Source: a virus. Taken from it: DNA of 30,671 nt. The DNA is taken from IMG/VR virus record IMGVR_UViG_3300048030_000186, positions 1 to 30,671 of that record; one strand, written 5' to 3'. Below, one piece after another: positions 22,567 through 29,523 of the stretch (the stretch's first letter is position 1; every line of letters starts with the position of its first letter). The position numbers and the translations under genes were made by a program. The notes below the pieces were generated by a model. That model saw only the letters and a program-made list of their open reading frames with translations. It ran no database searches and was not told the origin of the DNA.

Positions 22567-24799
22567 ACCAAGTAAAGAGTTACAGGTAGTATTTGATAAA
22601 AGCATTAGAGATGCTAAAAAACTGCAACACGAGTATGTGACAGTTGAGCATCTATTATTTGCAATGTTATGCTCTGATAATTTCTATAACCTATTAAAAG
22701 GATCGGGTGTAGATGTTGATTATCTAAAGTCTAATCTTGAGCATTATTTAAAGAATAATCTACAAGAAATTACAATTGAAACTGTAAAATATAAACCTAA
22801 GAAAACAGCATCAGTTGAGCGTGTTTTAAATAGAGCATTTACGCAAACATTATTTGCTGGTAGAAGTCATATTGAACTTAGTGATGTACTAATGAGTATG
22901 CTAAGTGAAAAGAAAAGCCATGCTGTTTATTATTGTGATAAAGCAGGTATTGTAAAAGAAGAGTTCGCTGAATACATTAATAGTGAATTTGAAGAACAGT
23001 TTGAAGATGAAGAAATGTCTGGAGCAAGTGCAAAAGCTCTAAGACAATTTACAACTAACCTAAACGATCAAGCAAAGCGTAATAAAATTGACCCAATTAT
23101 CGGACGCAGTGACGAACTTGAAAGTATTGCACTAGCATTAGGGCGTCGACAAAAAAACAATGTTATTTTAGTTGGAGACCCGGGTGTTGGTAAGACTGCT
23201 ATTGCTGAAGGCATGGCTTACAATATTATTAATGATGCTGTACCAGAATTTCTAAAAGAATATGAAGTATACATGTTAGACATTGGTGCAATGCTTGCAG
23301 GTTCAAAATATCGCGGCGACTTTGAAGAACGATTTAAACTTGTATTGTCTGGATTAAAAAGTAAAGGCAAAACAATTATGTTTATTGACGAAGCACATAT
23401 GATGAATGGTGCAGGTGCAGGCGGTCAAGGTAATTCAAATGATCTTGCTAATATGTTAAAGCCAGCTCTTACTAAAGGAAATATCAAAGTAGTTGCATCA
23501 ACTACTTGGGACGAATATCGTAAGTACTTTGAAAAAGATCGTGCATTGATGCGTAGATTCCAACGTGTAACCGTTGACGAACCTACAGCAGAAGTTACTA
23601 AAGATATTTTACGAGGTATCAAACGCTACTATGAAGACTTTCATAAAACTGTAATTACAGAAGAAGCAATTGACCAAGCTGTGAAACTAAGTGTAAAATA
23701 TCAAGCTGATAAAAAATTACCTGATAAAGCAATTGACTTAATTGATTTAGCATGTGCTAGATTTAAACTTAACATGGAAACTGATAAAAAAGTTACAGCT
23801 AGTAAAATTGAGTTTGAATTAGCAAAACTTGTTAACCTTCCAGCAGAACAAGTTTCTGAAAAAGAGAGTGAAAATTTAGCTAACCTTGAGAAAAATCTCA
23901 AGAAGCAAGTATACGGACAAGACGAAGCAATTGACAGTATTGTTGATAAAATTCTTGTTGCTCAAGCTGGTCTAAAACCAGCAGATAAACCTGTAGGTGC
24001 ATTTGTGTTTATGGGGCCAACGGGTACTGGTAAAACTGAAACTGCCAAACAACTTGCAACAGCACTTGGTGTTGAACTTGTACGCTTTGATATGAGCGAA
24101 TACCAGGAAAAACATAGTGTTGCTAAACTTATAGGCTCGCCTCCAGGGTATGTAGGACATGAAGAGAGTCAAGGTCAGCTGATTGTAAAATTACAAGAAA
24201 ATCCTAACTGTGTTTTATTGCTTGATGAAATTGAAAAAGCACATCCGGATGTATCTCAAATCTTATTGCAAGTTATGGACAACGGTAAAGTAACAGGCTC
24301 TAATGGTAAAGAAGCAGATGCACGTAACAGCATCTTAATTCTTACAACTAATCTTGGCGCACAAGCCGCTGAGAAGAACACTATTGGATTTGACGAAGAC
24401 TTTGATCAATCTTCATATGAAGATACAGAATTGAAAAAGTTTTTTGCTCCAGAGTTCCGCAACAGGCTAGACGGTACAATTACATTTGCTAAACTTGGCA
24501 AAGAAGTAATGATAAAAATTGTTGGCAAGTTCCTTGTTGAACTTAAAGATATGGTTGTTGATAAAGATGTTAGTATTGAAATATCAGACGAAGCTATTGA
24601 TGCACTAGTTGAAAAAGGTTTTGACAGTAAAAACGGAGCTCGTCCATTACAGCGTGTTATTGACAAAGAAATTAAACGTCCGTTATCACGAAAGTTATTG
24701 TTCGGTGATCTAAAGAACGGTGGAAAACTACATATCGATTTCGTTGATGATAGTTTTACGCTTAGTGTGTTGGAGATTGAAACAGTTGATCACGAATGA
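22559..24799 (+). CDS. ClpA-like AAA+ unfoldase with ClpP-binding loop
   Basis: A 746-residue Hsp100 with an N domain of two Clp repeats (1-145) and two AAA+ modules. Walker A/B of the first are GDPGVGKT (207 region: 206-213) and FIDEAH (275-280); of the second GPTGTGKT (486-493) and LLLDEIE (about 553-559). The arginine-finger and sensor segments (APEFRNRLD, GARPLQRVID) are present. The long ClpB middle coiled coil is missing, and the size is near E. coli ClpA (758). An IGF tripeptide at 609-611, at the place of the ClpA IGL loop, predicts docking to ClpP. No ClpP is encoded here, so it would use the host peptidase. An AGAGGA ribosome site precedes the start. Confidence 0.92.
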   Translation: MVEPSKELQVVFDKSIRDAKKLQHEYVTVEHLLFAMLCSDNFYNLLKGSGVDVDYLKSNLEHYLKNNLQEITIETVKYKPKKTASVERVLNRAFTQTLFAGRSHIELSDVLMSMLSEKKSHAVYYCDKAGIVKEEFAEYINSEFEEQFEDEEMSGASAKALRQFTTNLNDQAKRNKIDPIIGRSDELESIALALGRRQKNNVILVGDPGVGKTAIAEGMAYNIINDAVPEFLKEYEVYMLDIGAMLAGSKYRGDFEERFKLVLSGLKSKGKTIMFIDEAHMMNGAGAGGQGNSNDLANMLKPALTKGNIKVVASTTWDEYRKYFEKDRALMRRFQRVTVDEPTAEVTKDILRGIKRYYEDFHKTVITEEAIDQAVKLSVKYQADKKLPDKAIDLIDLACARFKLNMETDKKVTASKIEFELAKLVNLPAEQVSEKESENLANLEKNLKKQVYGQDEAIDSIVDKILVAQAGLKPADKPVGAFVFMGPTGTGKTETAKQLATALGVELVRFDMSEYQEKHSVAKLIGSPPGYVGHEESQGQLIVKLQENPNCVLLLDEIEKAHPDVSQILLQVMDNGKVTGSNGKEADARNSILILTTNLGAQAAEKNTIGFDEDFDQSSYEDTELKKFFAPEFRNRLDGTITFAKLGKEVMIKIVGKFLVELKDMVVDKDVSIEISDEAIDALVEKGFDSKNGARPLQRVIDKEIKRPLSRKLLFGDLKNGGKLHIDFVDDSFTLSVLEIETVDHE

Positions 24800-25463
24800 A
24801 TCAAATAAATTATTCTACGGCAAATACTTATATAGACTTGAAATAAACAATCATCTAGCAAGATTTTTTAGAGAGAAAAATCTTCCTCAGGCTAAATCTG
24901 TGCTAGATAGTTTACAGGGTCAAATTGATTCAGGTATGTTGGAAAAATTAACAGTCCGTCGTGGCCTGCGCCATATACAAGTACCTTATGATGAATTTAT
25001 CGATGCTGTAAAACTTTATAGTTCTTTTATAACTGCTGATGATTATAAACTACGTGTATCCTATAGTTTTCTAAATATATATGCTAATAATTTAGATTGG
25101 CTTAAAGACATTGCTAACCAAATTAATTCAAATAAAGTATACGGACTATGGAAACCTAATGAAAAATACATAACTTCTTTAAAACAAAAAAATGTAATTT
25201 TAGTTAACGAAGGTAACGGGTATCAATATAAAGTTACATTTGGCAATGGGCGAGGAGAAGAATCATTTATAAAATGGGCTGATGCAAACCCTAATTTAAT
25301 TAAAGTAGGTCCTCGTCTTAAAGAAGAACTAGAAGCTCAAGGATACGTTAACGGTATGTATTTTTATGCAAGAGATGAAAAAACATTGTCATTATGCAAC
25401 CTAGTTACGTCAAATATTAGGCGCATTGACAAATTACTAGTCAAGTCCGATATTGATAAATAG
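24786..25463 (+). CDS. Conserved protein of unknown function, TTG start
   Basis: A 225-residue protein when started at TTG 24786, which overlaps the Clp stop by 14 bases. The frame is open to 24720, but that part lies wholly inside the Clp gene. The start is chosen because the conserved-looking opening SNKLFYGKYLYRLEINN comes soon after. It is basic and aromatic, with segments YDEFIDAVKLY, DDYKLRVSYSFLNIYAN and a closing GMYFYARDEKTLSLCNL. No known domain, membrane helix or catalytic motif is recognised. Its final codons contain a late promoter motif. Function unknown. Confidence 0.55.
   Translation: MITNESNKLFYGKYLYRLEINNHLARFFREKNLPQAKSVLDSLQGQIDSGMLEKLTVRRGLRHIQVPYDEFIDAVKLYSSFITADDYKLRVSYSFLNIYANNLDWLKDIANQINSNKVYGLWKPNEKYITSLKQKNVILVNEGNGYQYKVTFGNGRGEESFIKWADANPNLIKVGPRLKEELEAQGYVNGMYFYARDEKTLSLCNLVTSNIRRIDKLLVKSDIDK
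25455..25462 (+). promoter_or_regulatory. GATAAATA motif at a gene end
   Basis: The 8-mer encodes the last codons before the TAG stop of the previous gene and lies only five bases before the next ATG. If active, it would start transcription within the downstream coding sequence or at its ATG, so it may be chance or may serve a gene further on. Confidence 0.35.
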
Positions 25464-25467
25464 TTAT

Positions 25468-25809
25468 ATGGCACAAAGTGAATTAATATTAGCAAATCAA
25501 ATGCATCCCGGTGATAGTACCGCACAAACTACATTCGGTGAAAAATTTAAAGGGGACGGGTACTACGGACGTAGTGACGGGCTCCACACCGTACAATACA
25601 GTGTAACAGGATTTACAGGCACAGTTGCCGTGCAAGCAACACTTGCAGTTAATCCAGTTGAAGCAGATTGGTTTACAGTCTACACCGAATCACATTTAAC
25701 TACAACTAAAACGATTGTAGAAAACTTCACAGGAAATTATGTTTGGTTAAGAGCCGCAGTAAGTAGCTGGACTGATGGCTCAGTTGATAGTATATTATTA
25801 AATCATTAG
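25468..25809 (+). CDS. Putative virion protein, beta-rich
   Basis: A 113-residue protein. The start is ATG 25468 (MAQSELILANQ); there is no clear ribosome site. The body is a beta-rich domain: DGYYGRSDGLHTVQYSVTGF, TVAVQATLAVNP, then a Trp-containing turn and FTGNYVWLRAAVSSW. This resembles small conserved structural proteins of marine T4-like phages and has the look of a jelly-roll or Ig-like adhesion fold. No Cys. The 10-base gap to the next gene and the late-type neighbours support a virion role, which is inference. Confidence 0.6.
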   Translation: MAQSELILANQMHPGDSTAQTTFGEKFKGDGYYGRSDGLHTVQYSVTGFTGTVAVQATLAVNPVEADWFTVYTESHLTTTKTIVENFTGNYVWLRAAVSSWTDGSVDSILLNH

Positions 25810-25819
25810 GGAAAAGAAC

Positions 25820-26389
25820 ATGGAACATTTTATTAGAGTAGTAATGGAAAAGCAGGAAGTACTAAAAGGCTTAAATGAGTCAATATTTCCAACACACGAG
25901 GTTTTTGAATCAGAGCAAGGTGCTACTGTAATTCAAATTCCATTACCTAGCGCACTATCAGAAGATCAAGCTGATGCTATGGCTAACAAAGTAGCTGATC
26001 ATTTTTTTAATGAAGGTTACGACGACTTTGACATTGAAGTAAGTTCAGACGGTGAAATTGACGAAACTGATGAAATCACATACGAAGATGATGACGAGTT
26101 TTTTGAAGACTACGGTGTTATGTGGTACAACGAAGATGAAGAAATTGATGAAGCAGAATACCAAGGACGCAAAGTTAAACTAGGCAAGCCAATGGCAGGT
26201 GATGTTAAGAAGTTTAAAGTATATGTAAAGAATCCAAAGGGTAATGTAGTTAAAGTTAACTTTGGACAAAAAGGTGTAAAAATCAAAAAAAGCAATCCAT
26301 CACGTAGACGTTCATTTAGAGCAAGACACAACTGTGATAACCCAGGACCACGTCATAAGGCACGTTACTGGTCATGTAGGAAGTGGTAA
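25820..26389 (+). CDS. Acidic protein with basic Cys/Trp C-terminal module
   Basis: A 189-residue protein with two opposite halves. Residues 1-115 are acidic, with long Asp/Glu runs. From about 115 it is strongly basic, with EYQGRKVKLGKPMAGDVKKF, a KNPKGNVVKVNFGQKG strand pair, and a final module of the form RARHNCDNPGP then KARYWSCRKW. That C-terminal module is conserved in T4-like marine phages and has two cysteines plus aromatic residues, as in a small metal-binding or zinc-ribbon-like knot; metal binding is inference. A GGGAAAAG ribosome site precedes the start. It opens a run of coupled genes. Function unknown. Confidence 0.65.
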   Translation: MEHFIRVVMEKQEVLKGLNESIFPTHEVFESEQGATVIQIPLPSALSEDQADAMANKVADHFFNEGYDDFDIEVSSDGEIDETDEITYEDDDEFFEDYGVMWYNEDEEIDEAEYQGRKVKLGKPMAGDVKKFKVYVKNPKGNVVKVNFGQKGVKIKKSNPSRRRSFRARHNCDNPGPRHKARYWSCRKW

Positions 26390-26392
26390 ATT

Positions 26393-26728
26393 ATGAAAAT
26401 AGTAGAGATGGGAATCGAAGACAATCAGAATCTTAACTTTGATGTTGTAGATGACGTTTGTGTCTTTATGCGTAATGATCCAATGTTTTATCGTAAGTCG
26501 TTTTTTCCAGCGATTAGTCAGATGGCAGAAATGCAAAGATCTGGAAAAACATTAGATAAAAATAAATGTCTTTCAGGAATGATCGAAAATGCATTAAACG
26601 CTTATGTAAGAAAATATAATATTGCAGATTTACCCGACGAAGTATTTAATAACGATGACAGACAAAAAATTATTGATCAAATATTTTCTGAAGAATGCGA
26701 ACTAATAAAGAATGGTGAGTATGCATGA
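26393..26728 (+). CDS. Conserved phage protein
   Basis: A 111-residue helical protein. The central pattern DDVCVFMRNDPMFYRKSFFP, with AISQMAEM after it, and the later YNIADLPDEVF resemble a conserved protein of marine T4-like phages with no known role. No membrane helix or catalytic motif. It is three bases after the preceding gene and overlaps the next by four bases (ATGA), so it is co-translated with the cytidylyltransferase-like gene. Confidence 0.6.
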   Translation: MKIVEMGIEDNQNLNFDVVDDVCVFMRNDPMFYRKSFFPAISQMAEMQRSGKTLDKNKCLSGMIENALNAYVRKYNIADLPDEVFNNDDRQKIIDQIFSEECELIKNGEYA

Positions 26729-27681
26729 GACTAAGACAACTCTTCGAAGCTCCCCGCACAGCAGTAATGGCCTTTGGTCGAATGAATCCTCCAACTATTG
26801 GTCACCAAAAACTTGTAGATAAAATTAAAAGTCTTCCGGGCGATCATTACGTATTTCTTAGCCAATCACAAAAACCTAAAACTGACCCGTTAGCATTTGT
26901 AGATAAACTACGCTATGCTAAATTTTTCTTTCCTAACGTAACAGTAGGACATCCAGAAGTTAAAACAATTATACAGGCAATGCAAAAACTAGAAGAACTA
27001 GGGTACGAACGTATTATCTATGTTGCAGGTAGTGATAGAGTTGATTCATTTACAAAATTATTAAATCAATACAATGGTCAAGCTGATAAATCAGGCAATA
27101 TTCCTTACAGCTTTAAATTAATTAAAGTAGTAAGTGCAGGCGAGCGTGATCCGGATGCAGATGGTGCAGAAGGCATGAGTGCAAGTAAAATGAGAGCGGC
27201 AGCGGCAGAAGGTGATTTAGAGTCATTTAAGCAAGGGGTTCCGCAACAAGATTTAGCAGACGAAATGTTTGCGGCTGTAAGACAAGGCATGGGCATTAGA
27301 GACAAAGAGCCTGAAATGGCAGAAGGTTGGTTCAGCGGTGATCCACTTGAAGCACCTAAATGGTTAACTGATAAAAATAAGGCTATGTGGGAACAAATAA
27401 AGCCTACTACTAAAGATAAAAGACTTGTTCTAAATCTAAAGAAAGTGCAAAGATTTATTCAGGCTGGACTCATTGACGAAGCTAATCAAGTAATTGCAAA
27501 AGAACTAATGATGATGCAGTCAACTACGGAACGTACACTTACTAAGCCAGAAGAAAAAGAAAAAGAACGTGTTGTAAAAGGTATGAAAAAAGCCAAAGGC
27601 AATTTTAAGGATCGTTACGGTAAAGATGCTGAAGCAGTCATGTATGCTACAGCAACAAAATTAGCAAAGAAGAATGCATAA
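26725..27681 (+). CDS. Cytidylyltransferase-like protein (nucleotidylyl transferase fold)
   Basis: A 318-residue protein. Residues 12-190 form a nucleotidylyl transferase domain: FGRMNPPTIGHQKLVDKI with the HxGH-type motif as TIGH (24-27), a central YVAGSDRVDSF, and MSASKMR (151-157) in place of the ISSTxxR motif. Such proteins activate small molecules with CTP or ATP (as NMN adenylyltransferase does); the substrate is unknown. It begins MRLRQLFEAPR, resembling a capsid-targeting peptide. The middle (210-270) is unassigned, and residues 280-318 are a basic module (KGMKKAKGNFKDRYG, then AVMYATATKLAKK) found on many marine phage proteins. Confidence 0.82.
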   Translation: MRLRQLFEAPRTAVMAFGRMNPPTIGHQKLVDKIKSLPGDHYVFLSQSQKPKTDPLAFVDKLRYAKFFFPNVTVGHPEVKTIIQAMQKLEELGYERIIYVAGSDRVDSFTKLLNQYNGQADKSGNIPYSFKLIKVVSAGERDPDADGAEGMSASKMRAAAAEGDLESFKQGVPQQDLADEMFAAVRQGMGIRDKEPEMAEGWFSGDPLEAPKWLTDKNKAMWEQIKPTTKDKRLVLNLKKVQRFIQAGLIDEANQVIAKELMMMQSTTERTLTKPEEKEKERVVKGMKKAKGNFKDRYGKDAEAVMYATATKLAKKNA

Positions 27682-27902
27682 TGGATATTGCCGATCTTCA
27701 ACATCTAGCTGGTATACGTAATAAATTTACAGGATACTCAGAATATAAGATTGAAGAAAATCCAAGCGAGACAGCTGCCGAATTAAAAAAGAAAGAAAAG
27801 GCAATGGGTCTAAAGCCAGGAGATAAAGACTGGTTTAAATTATGGTTTTCAAAACCGTATATGAATGGTCCAACACAATTTAGAGGACGTACAAAAAAAT
27901 GA
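27681..27902 (+). CDS. Small conserved phage protein
   Basis: A 73-residue protein coupled to the gene before it by a one-base overlap. The pattern DIADLQHLAGIRNKFTGYSE, then DKDWFKLWFSKPYMNGP, resembles a small conserved protein of T4-like cyanophages. No known domain. It overlaps the next gene by four bases. Confidence 0.6.
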   Translation: MDIADLQHLAGIRNKFTGYSEYKIEENPSETAAELKKKEKAMGLKPGDKDWFKLWFSKPYMNGPTQFRGRTKK

Positions 27903-28387
27903 AAATGTACGAATTATTAGAAGATGGTAGAATTGTTAAAGGTGTAAACACTACACCTGACGTTGATGTTAATTCTATTTCTCGCGAAGCAGGTAAATTT
28001 GGAAACAAAGTAGATAAAGACGGAAAGCCGCCAACACTTAGTAAGAAAGTAAAAGGTGCAAGTACTAATGTATTATACAACTTAGGATTAGCCGAAGATG
28101 TAATAATGAAAGAAAGTTACAAAGCATGGTTTAAAGATAAGTTTACTCCTGATCCAGAGTATAAAGCATGGAGAAGAATGTATAAACATGATCCTAAAAA
28201 AGCAAAATCTACTTTTAGAGATAAACATAAACAGTTTCTAGCAACATACACACAAGCAGGTAATGAAGAAAAATTTACAGATTATGAACTTGCTGTTATG
28301 GAAGGTGGTCATAGTTTAGATAACAATGAATTAGAAATAAAAAAACCTGGCAGAATATTTACCGCATTGGACGCACTGAAAAAATGA
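27899..28387 (+). CDS. Conserved phage protein with possible capsid-targeting start
   Basis: A 162-residue basic protein. It begins MKMYELLEDGR; LLE matches the [LI]-x-E site cut by the T4 prohead protease near the N-terminus of internal head proteins. The next part, KGVNTTPDVDVNSI and KFGNKVDKDGKPPTLSKKVK, resembles a conserved region of marine T4-like phage proteins. Residues 95-150 are highly basic and aromatic (KAWFKDKFTPDPEYKAWRRM), fitting DNA binding. It sits in a coupled run with four-base overlaps on both sides. Packaging in the head is inference. Confidence 0.6.
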   Translation: MKMYELLEDGRIVKGVNTTPDVDVNSISREAGKFGNKVDKDGKPPTLSKKVKGASTNVLYNLGLAEDVIMKESYKAWFKDKFTPDPEYKAWRRMYKHDPKKAKSTFRDKHKQFLATYTQAGNEEKFTDYELAVMEGGHSLDNNELEIKKPGRIFTALDALKK

Positions 28388-28872
28388 AAAAGTTAGATAT
28401 AAGTCAAGCAGAACCGATACGTAAAAAGTTTTGTCCTAGTTGGGAAATTCGTAAGGGAACTTATCTATATAAAAAAGTTGCACTAGACGATTATAATCAA
28501 GTGCTACGTTTTTTAATGATGATTGAACAACCACAAATTAAATTAGATCACTTTGCTGACTTTATGAATTTCTATAACGAACTAACTATTGCTATTACCA
28601 CACACGATGTAAAAGGACTTACACAATTAGATTTTGAACTTGCACTATACATAGACAAAGCCTTAGAGAAAATGGATGCTAGACAACTAGAAGAAAATTT
28701 TGCTGATGGTAAGAAAAAAGGCAAAAGCAGACCAGGTAGAGTAAAGAAGTCAGGTGCTAGTTGTAATGGTAGTGTAACATCATTACGCAAACGTGCTAAG
28801 AACGCTAGTGGTGAGAAGGCTAAAATGTATCACTGGTGTGCTAATATGAAATCAGGTAAGAAGAAAAAATGA
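28384..28872 (+). CDS. Pterin-4a-carbinolamine dehydratase-like protein with basic C-terminal module
   Basis: A 162-residue protein. Residues 30-95 match the DCoH/PhhB fold (YNQVLRFLMMIEQPQIKLDH, then YNELTIAITTHDVKGL and FELALYIDK). Of the three histidines used by the enzyme, two are kept (H56 and H74), but the middle one is Phe57 and the following Pro is Ala58, so activity may be lost or changed. Y64 is kept. Residues 108-162 are a separate basic module: SRPGRVKKSGASCNGSVTSL, then KAKMYHWCANM and Lys-rich. That module has a conserved Cys pair and occurs on other marine phage proteins. It might recycle pterins, alongside DHFR, or be a binding protein. Confidence 0.72.
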   Translation: MKKLDISQAEPIRKKFCPSWEIRKGTYLYKKVALDDYNQVLRFLMMIEQPQIKLDHFADFMNFYNELTIAITTHDVKGLTQLDFELALYIDKALEKMDARQLEENFADGKKKGKSRPGRVKKSGASCNGSVTSLRKRAKNASGEKAKMYHWCANMKSGKKKK

Positions 28873-28994
28873 CCAAAGAAGAACTAGAACACTACATAGC
28901 AAAGTATAAAGAACACGAAGCACGTAGAGCTAGTACTAATGAACGTAATGCATATTGGAGAGAATACAATGAAAGTAAACGAATTAACAAATGA
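28869..28994 (+). CDS. 41-residue charged small protein
   Basis: A short gene that starts in the ATGA overlap with the preceding stop and ends 26 bases inside the next gene. The product is one charged helix (KEELEHYIAKYKEHEARR, then NAYWREYNESKR). Coupling on the 5' side supports it; otherwise there is little to judge. Confidence 0.45.
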   Translation: MTKEELEHYIAKYKEHEARRASTNERNAYWREYNESKRINK

Positions 28995-29151
28995 AGTGTT
29001 TTCAATAAAAGAAACAACTACTGCTGGAGCAGTTGCATCAGTAGCTAATCCTACAGTAGCTAAAGCTAAACCAAAAAAGAAAAAAGTAAAATCAGTAAAT
29101 GCATTAGATAGCAATGCTAACTTATTTGGCGGCGGAACAGTAAAACGATAA
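28969..29151 (+). CDS. Small conserved phage protein, Lys-rich
   Basis: A 60-residue protein starting at ATG 28969, where a GGAGA ribosome site lies 7 bases upstream; an in-frame upstream start at 28939 lacks one. It begins MKVNELTNEVF, then has an Ala/Val-rich linker (TAGAVASVANPTVAKAKP), a lysine run and NALDSNANLFGGG. The pattern resembles a conserved small protein of marine T4-like phages. Its start is similar to those of its neighbours. The stop overlaps the next late promoter motif. Function unknown. Confidence 0.6.
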   Translation: MKVNELTNEVFSIKETTTAGAVASVANPTVAKAKPKKKKVKSVNALDSNANLFGGGTVKR

Positions 29152-29154
29152 ATA
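29147..29154 (+). promoter_or_regulatory. Late promoter-like motif GATAAATA
   Basis: ACGATAAATACG overlaps the previous stop codon and lies 27 bases before the next ATG, in the CGATAAATA form shared with three other copies. Confidence 0.6.
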
Positions 29155-29181
29155 CGTTATATAAGTTATTGGAGTAAATTT

Positions 29182-29514
29182 ATGAAAACTAAAGAATTTA
29201 GAGAAGGACTTGGCGATTTAGCCGCAAAGGCTGAAATGGATCACGAAGTACAAATGGCCCGTGCTGATCTATATAAAATTGCAAAATACGCAATTCAGTT
29301 ACACGACATGCTAAAAGGTGTAAGTGAAGCAGAAGGTATTGAAGGTTGGCAACAAGCTAAAATTACAAAAGCCGCAGATTATCTAGGAAGTGTATATCAC
29401 AATTTAGAATATGATCAAAAATTTGGTAGCGGACAAAGCATGGAAGTTGAACCAACTGTTGCTGAACAAACTTATCGCGAACGATTACAAAGTAAACTAG
29501 ACGAAAAAAAGTAA
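29182..29514 (+). CDS. Conserved late phage protein
   Basis: A 110-residue helical protein with a late promoter motif and a GGAG ribosome site. The opening MKTKEFREGLGDLAAKA resembles the N-termini of its neighbours. The conserved core is EVQMARADLYKIAKYAIQLH, then EGWQQAKITKAADYLGSVYH, an all-helix domain seen in marine T4-like phages with no known role. The last 25 residues are polar and charged. It precedes the peptidoglycan-binding-domain protein by nine bases. A head-internal or assembly role is possible. Confidence 0.6.
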   Translation: MKTKEFREGLGDLAAKAEMDHEVQMARADLYKIAKYAIQLHDMLKGVSEAEGIEGWQQAKITKAADYLGSVYHNLEYDQKFGSGQSMEVEPTVAEQTYRERLQSKLDEKK

Positions 29515-29523
29515 GGTAGAACA

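Noticed and set aside
24720-24785. Upstream extension of the gene after Clp
   Set aside because: The region is within the Clp C-terminus, and the added residues look like out-of-frame translation.
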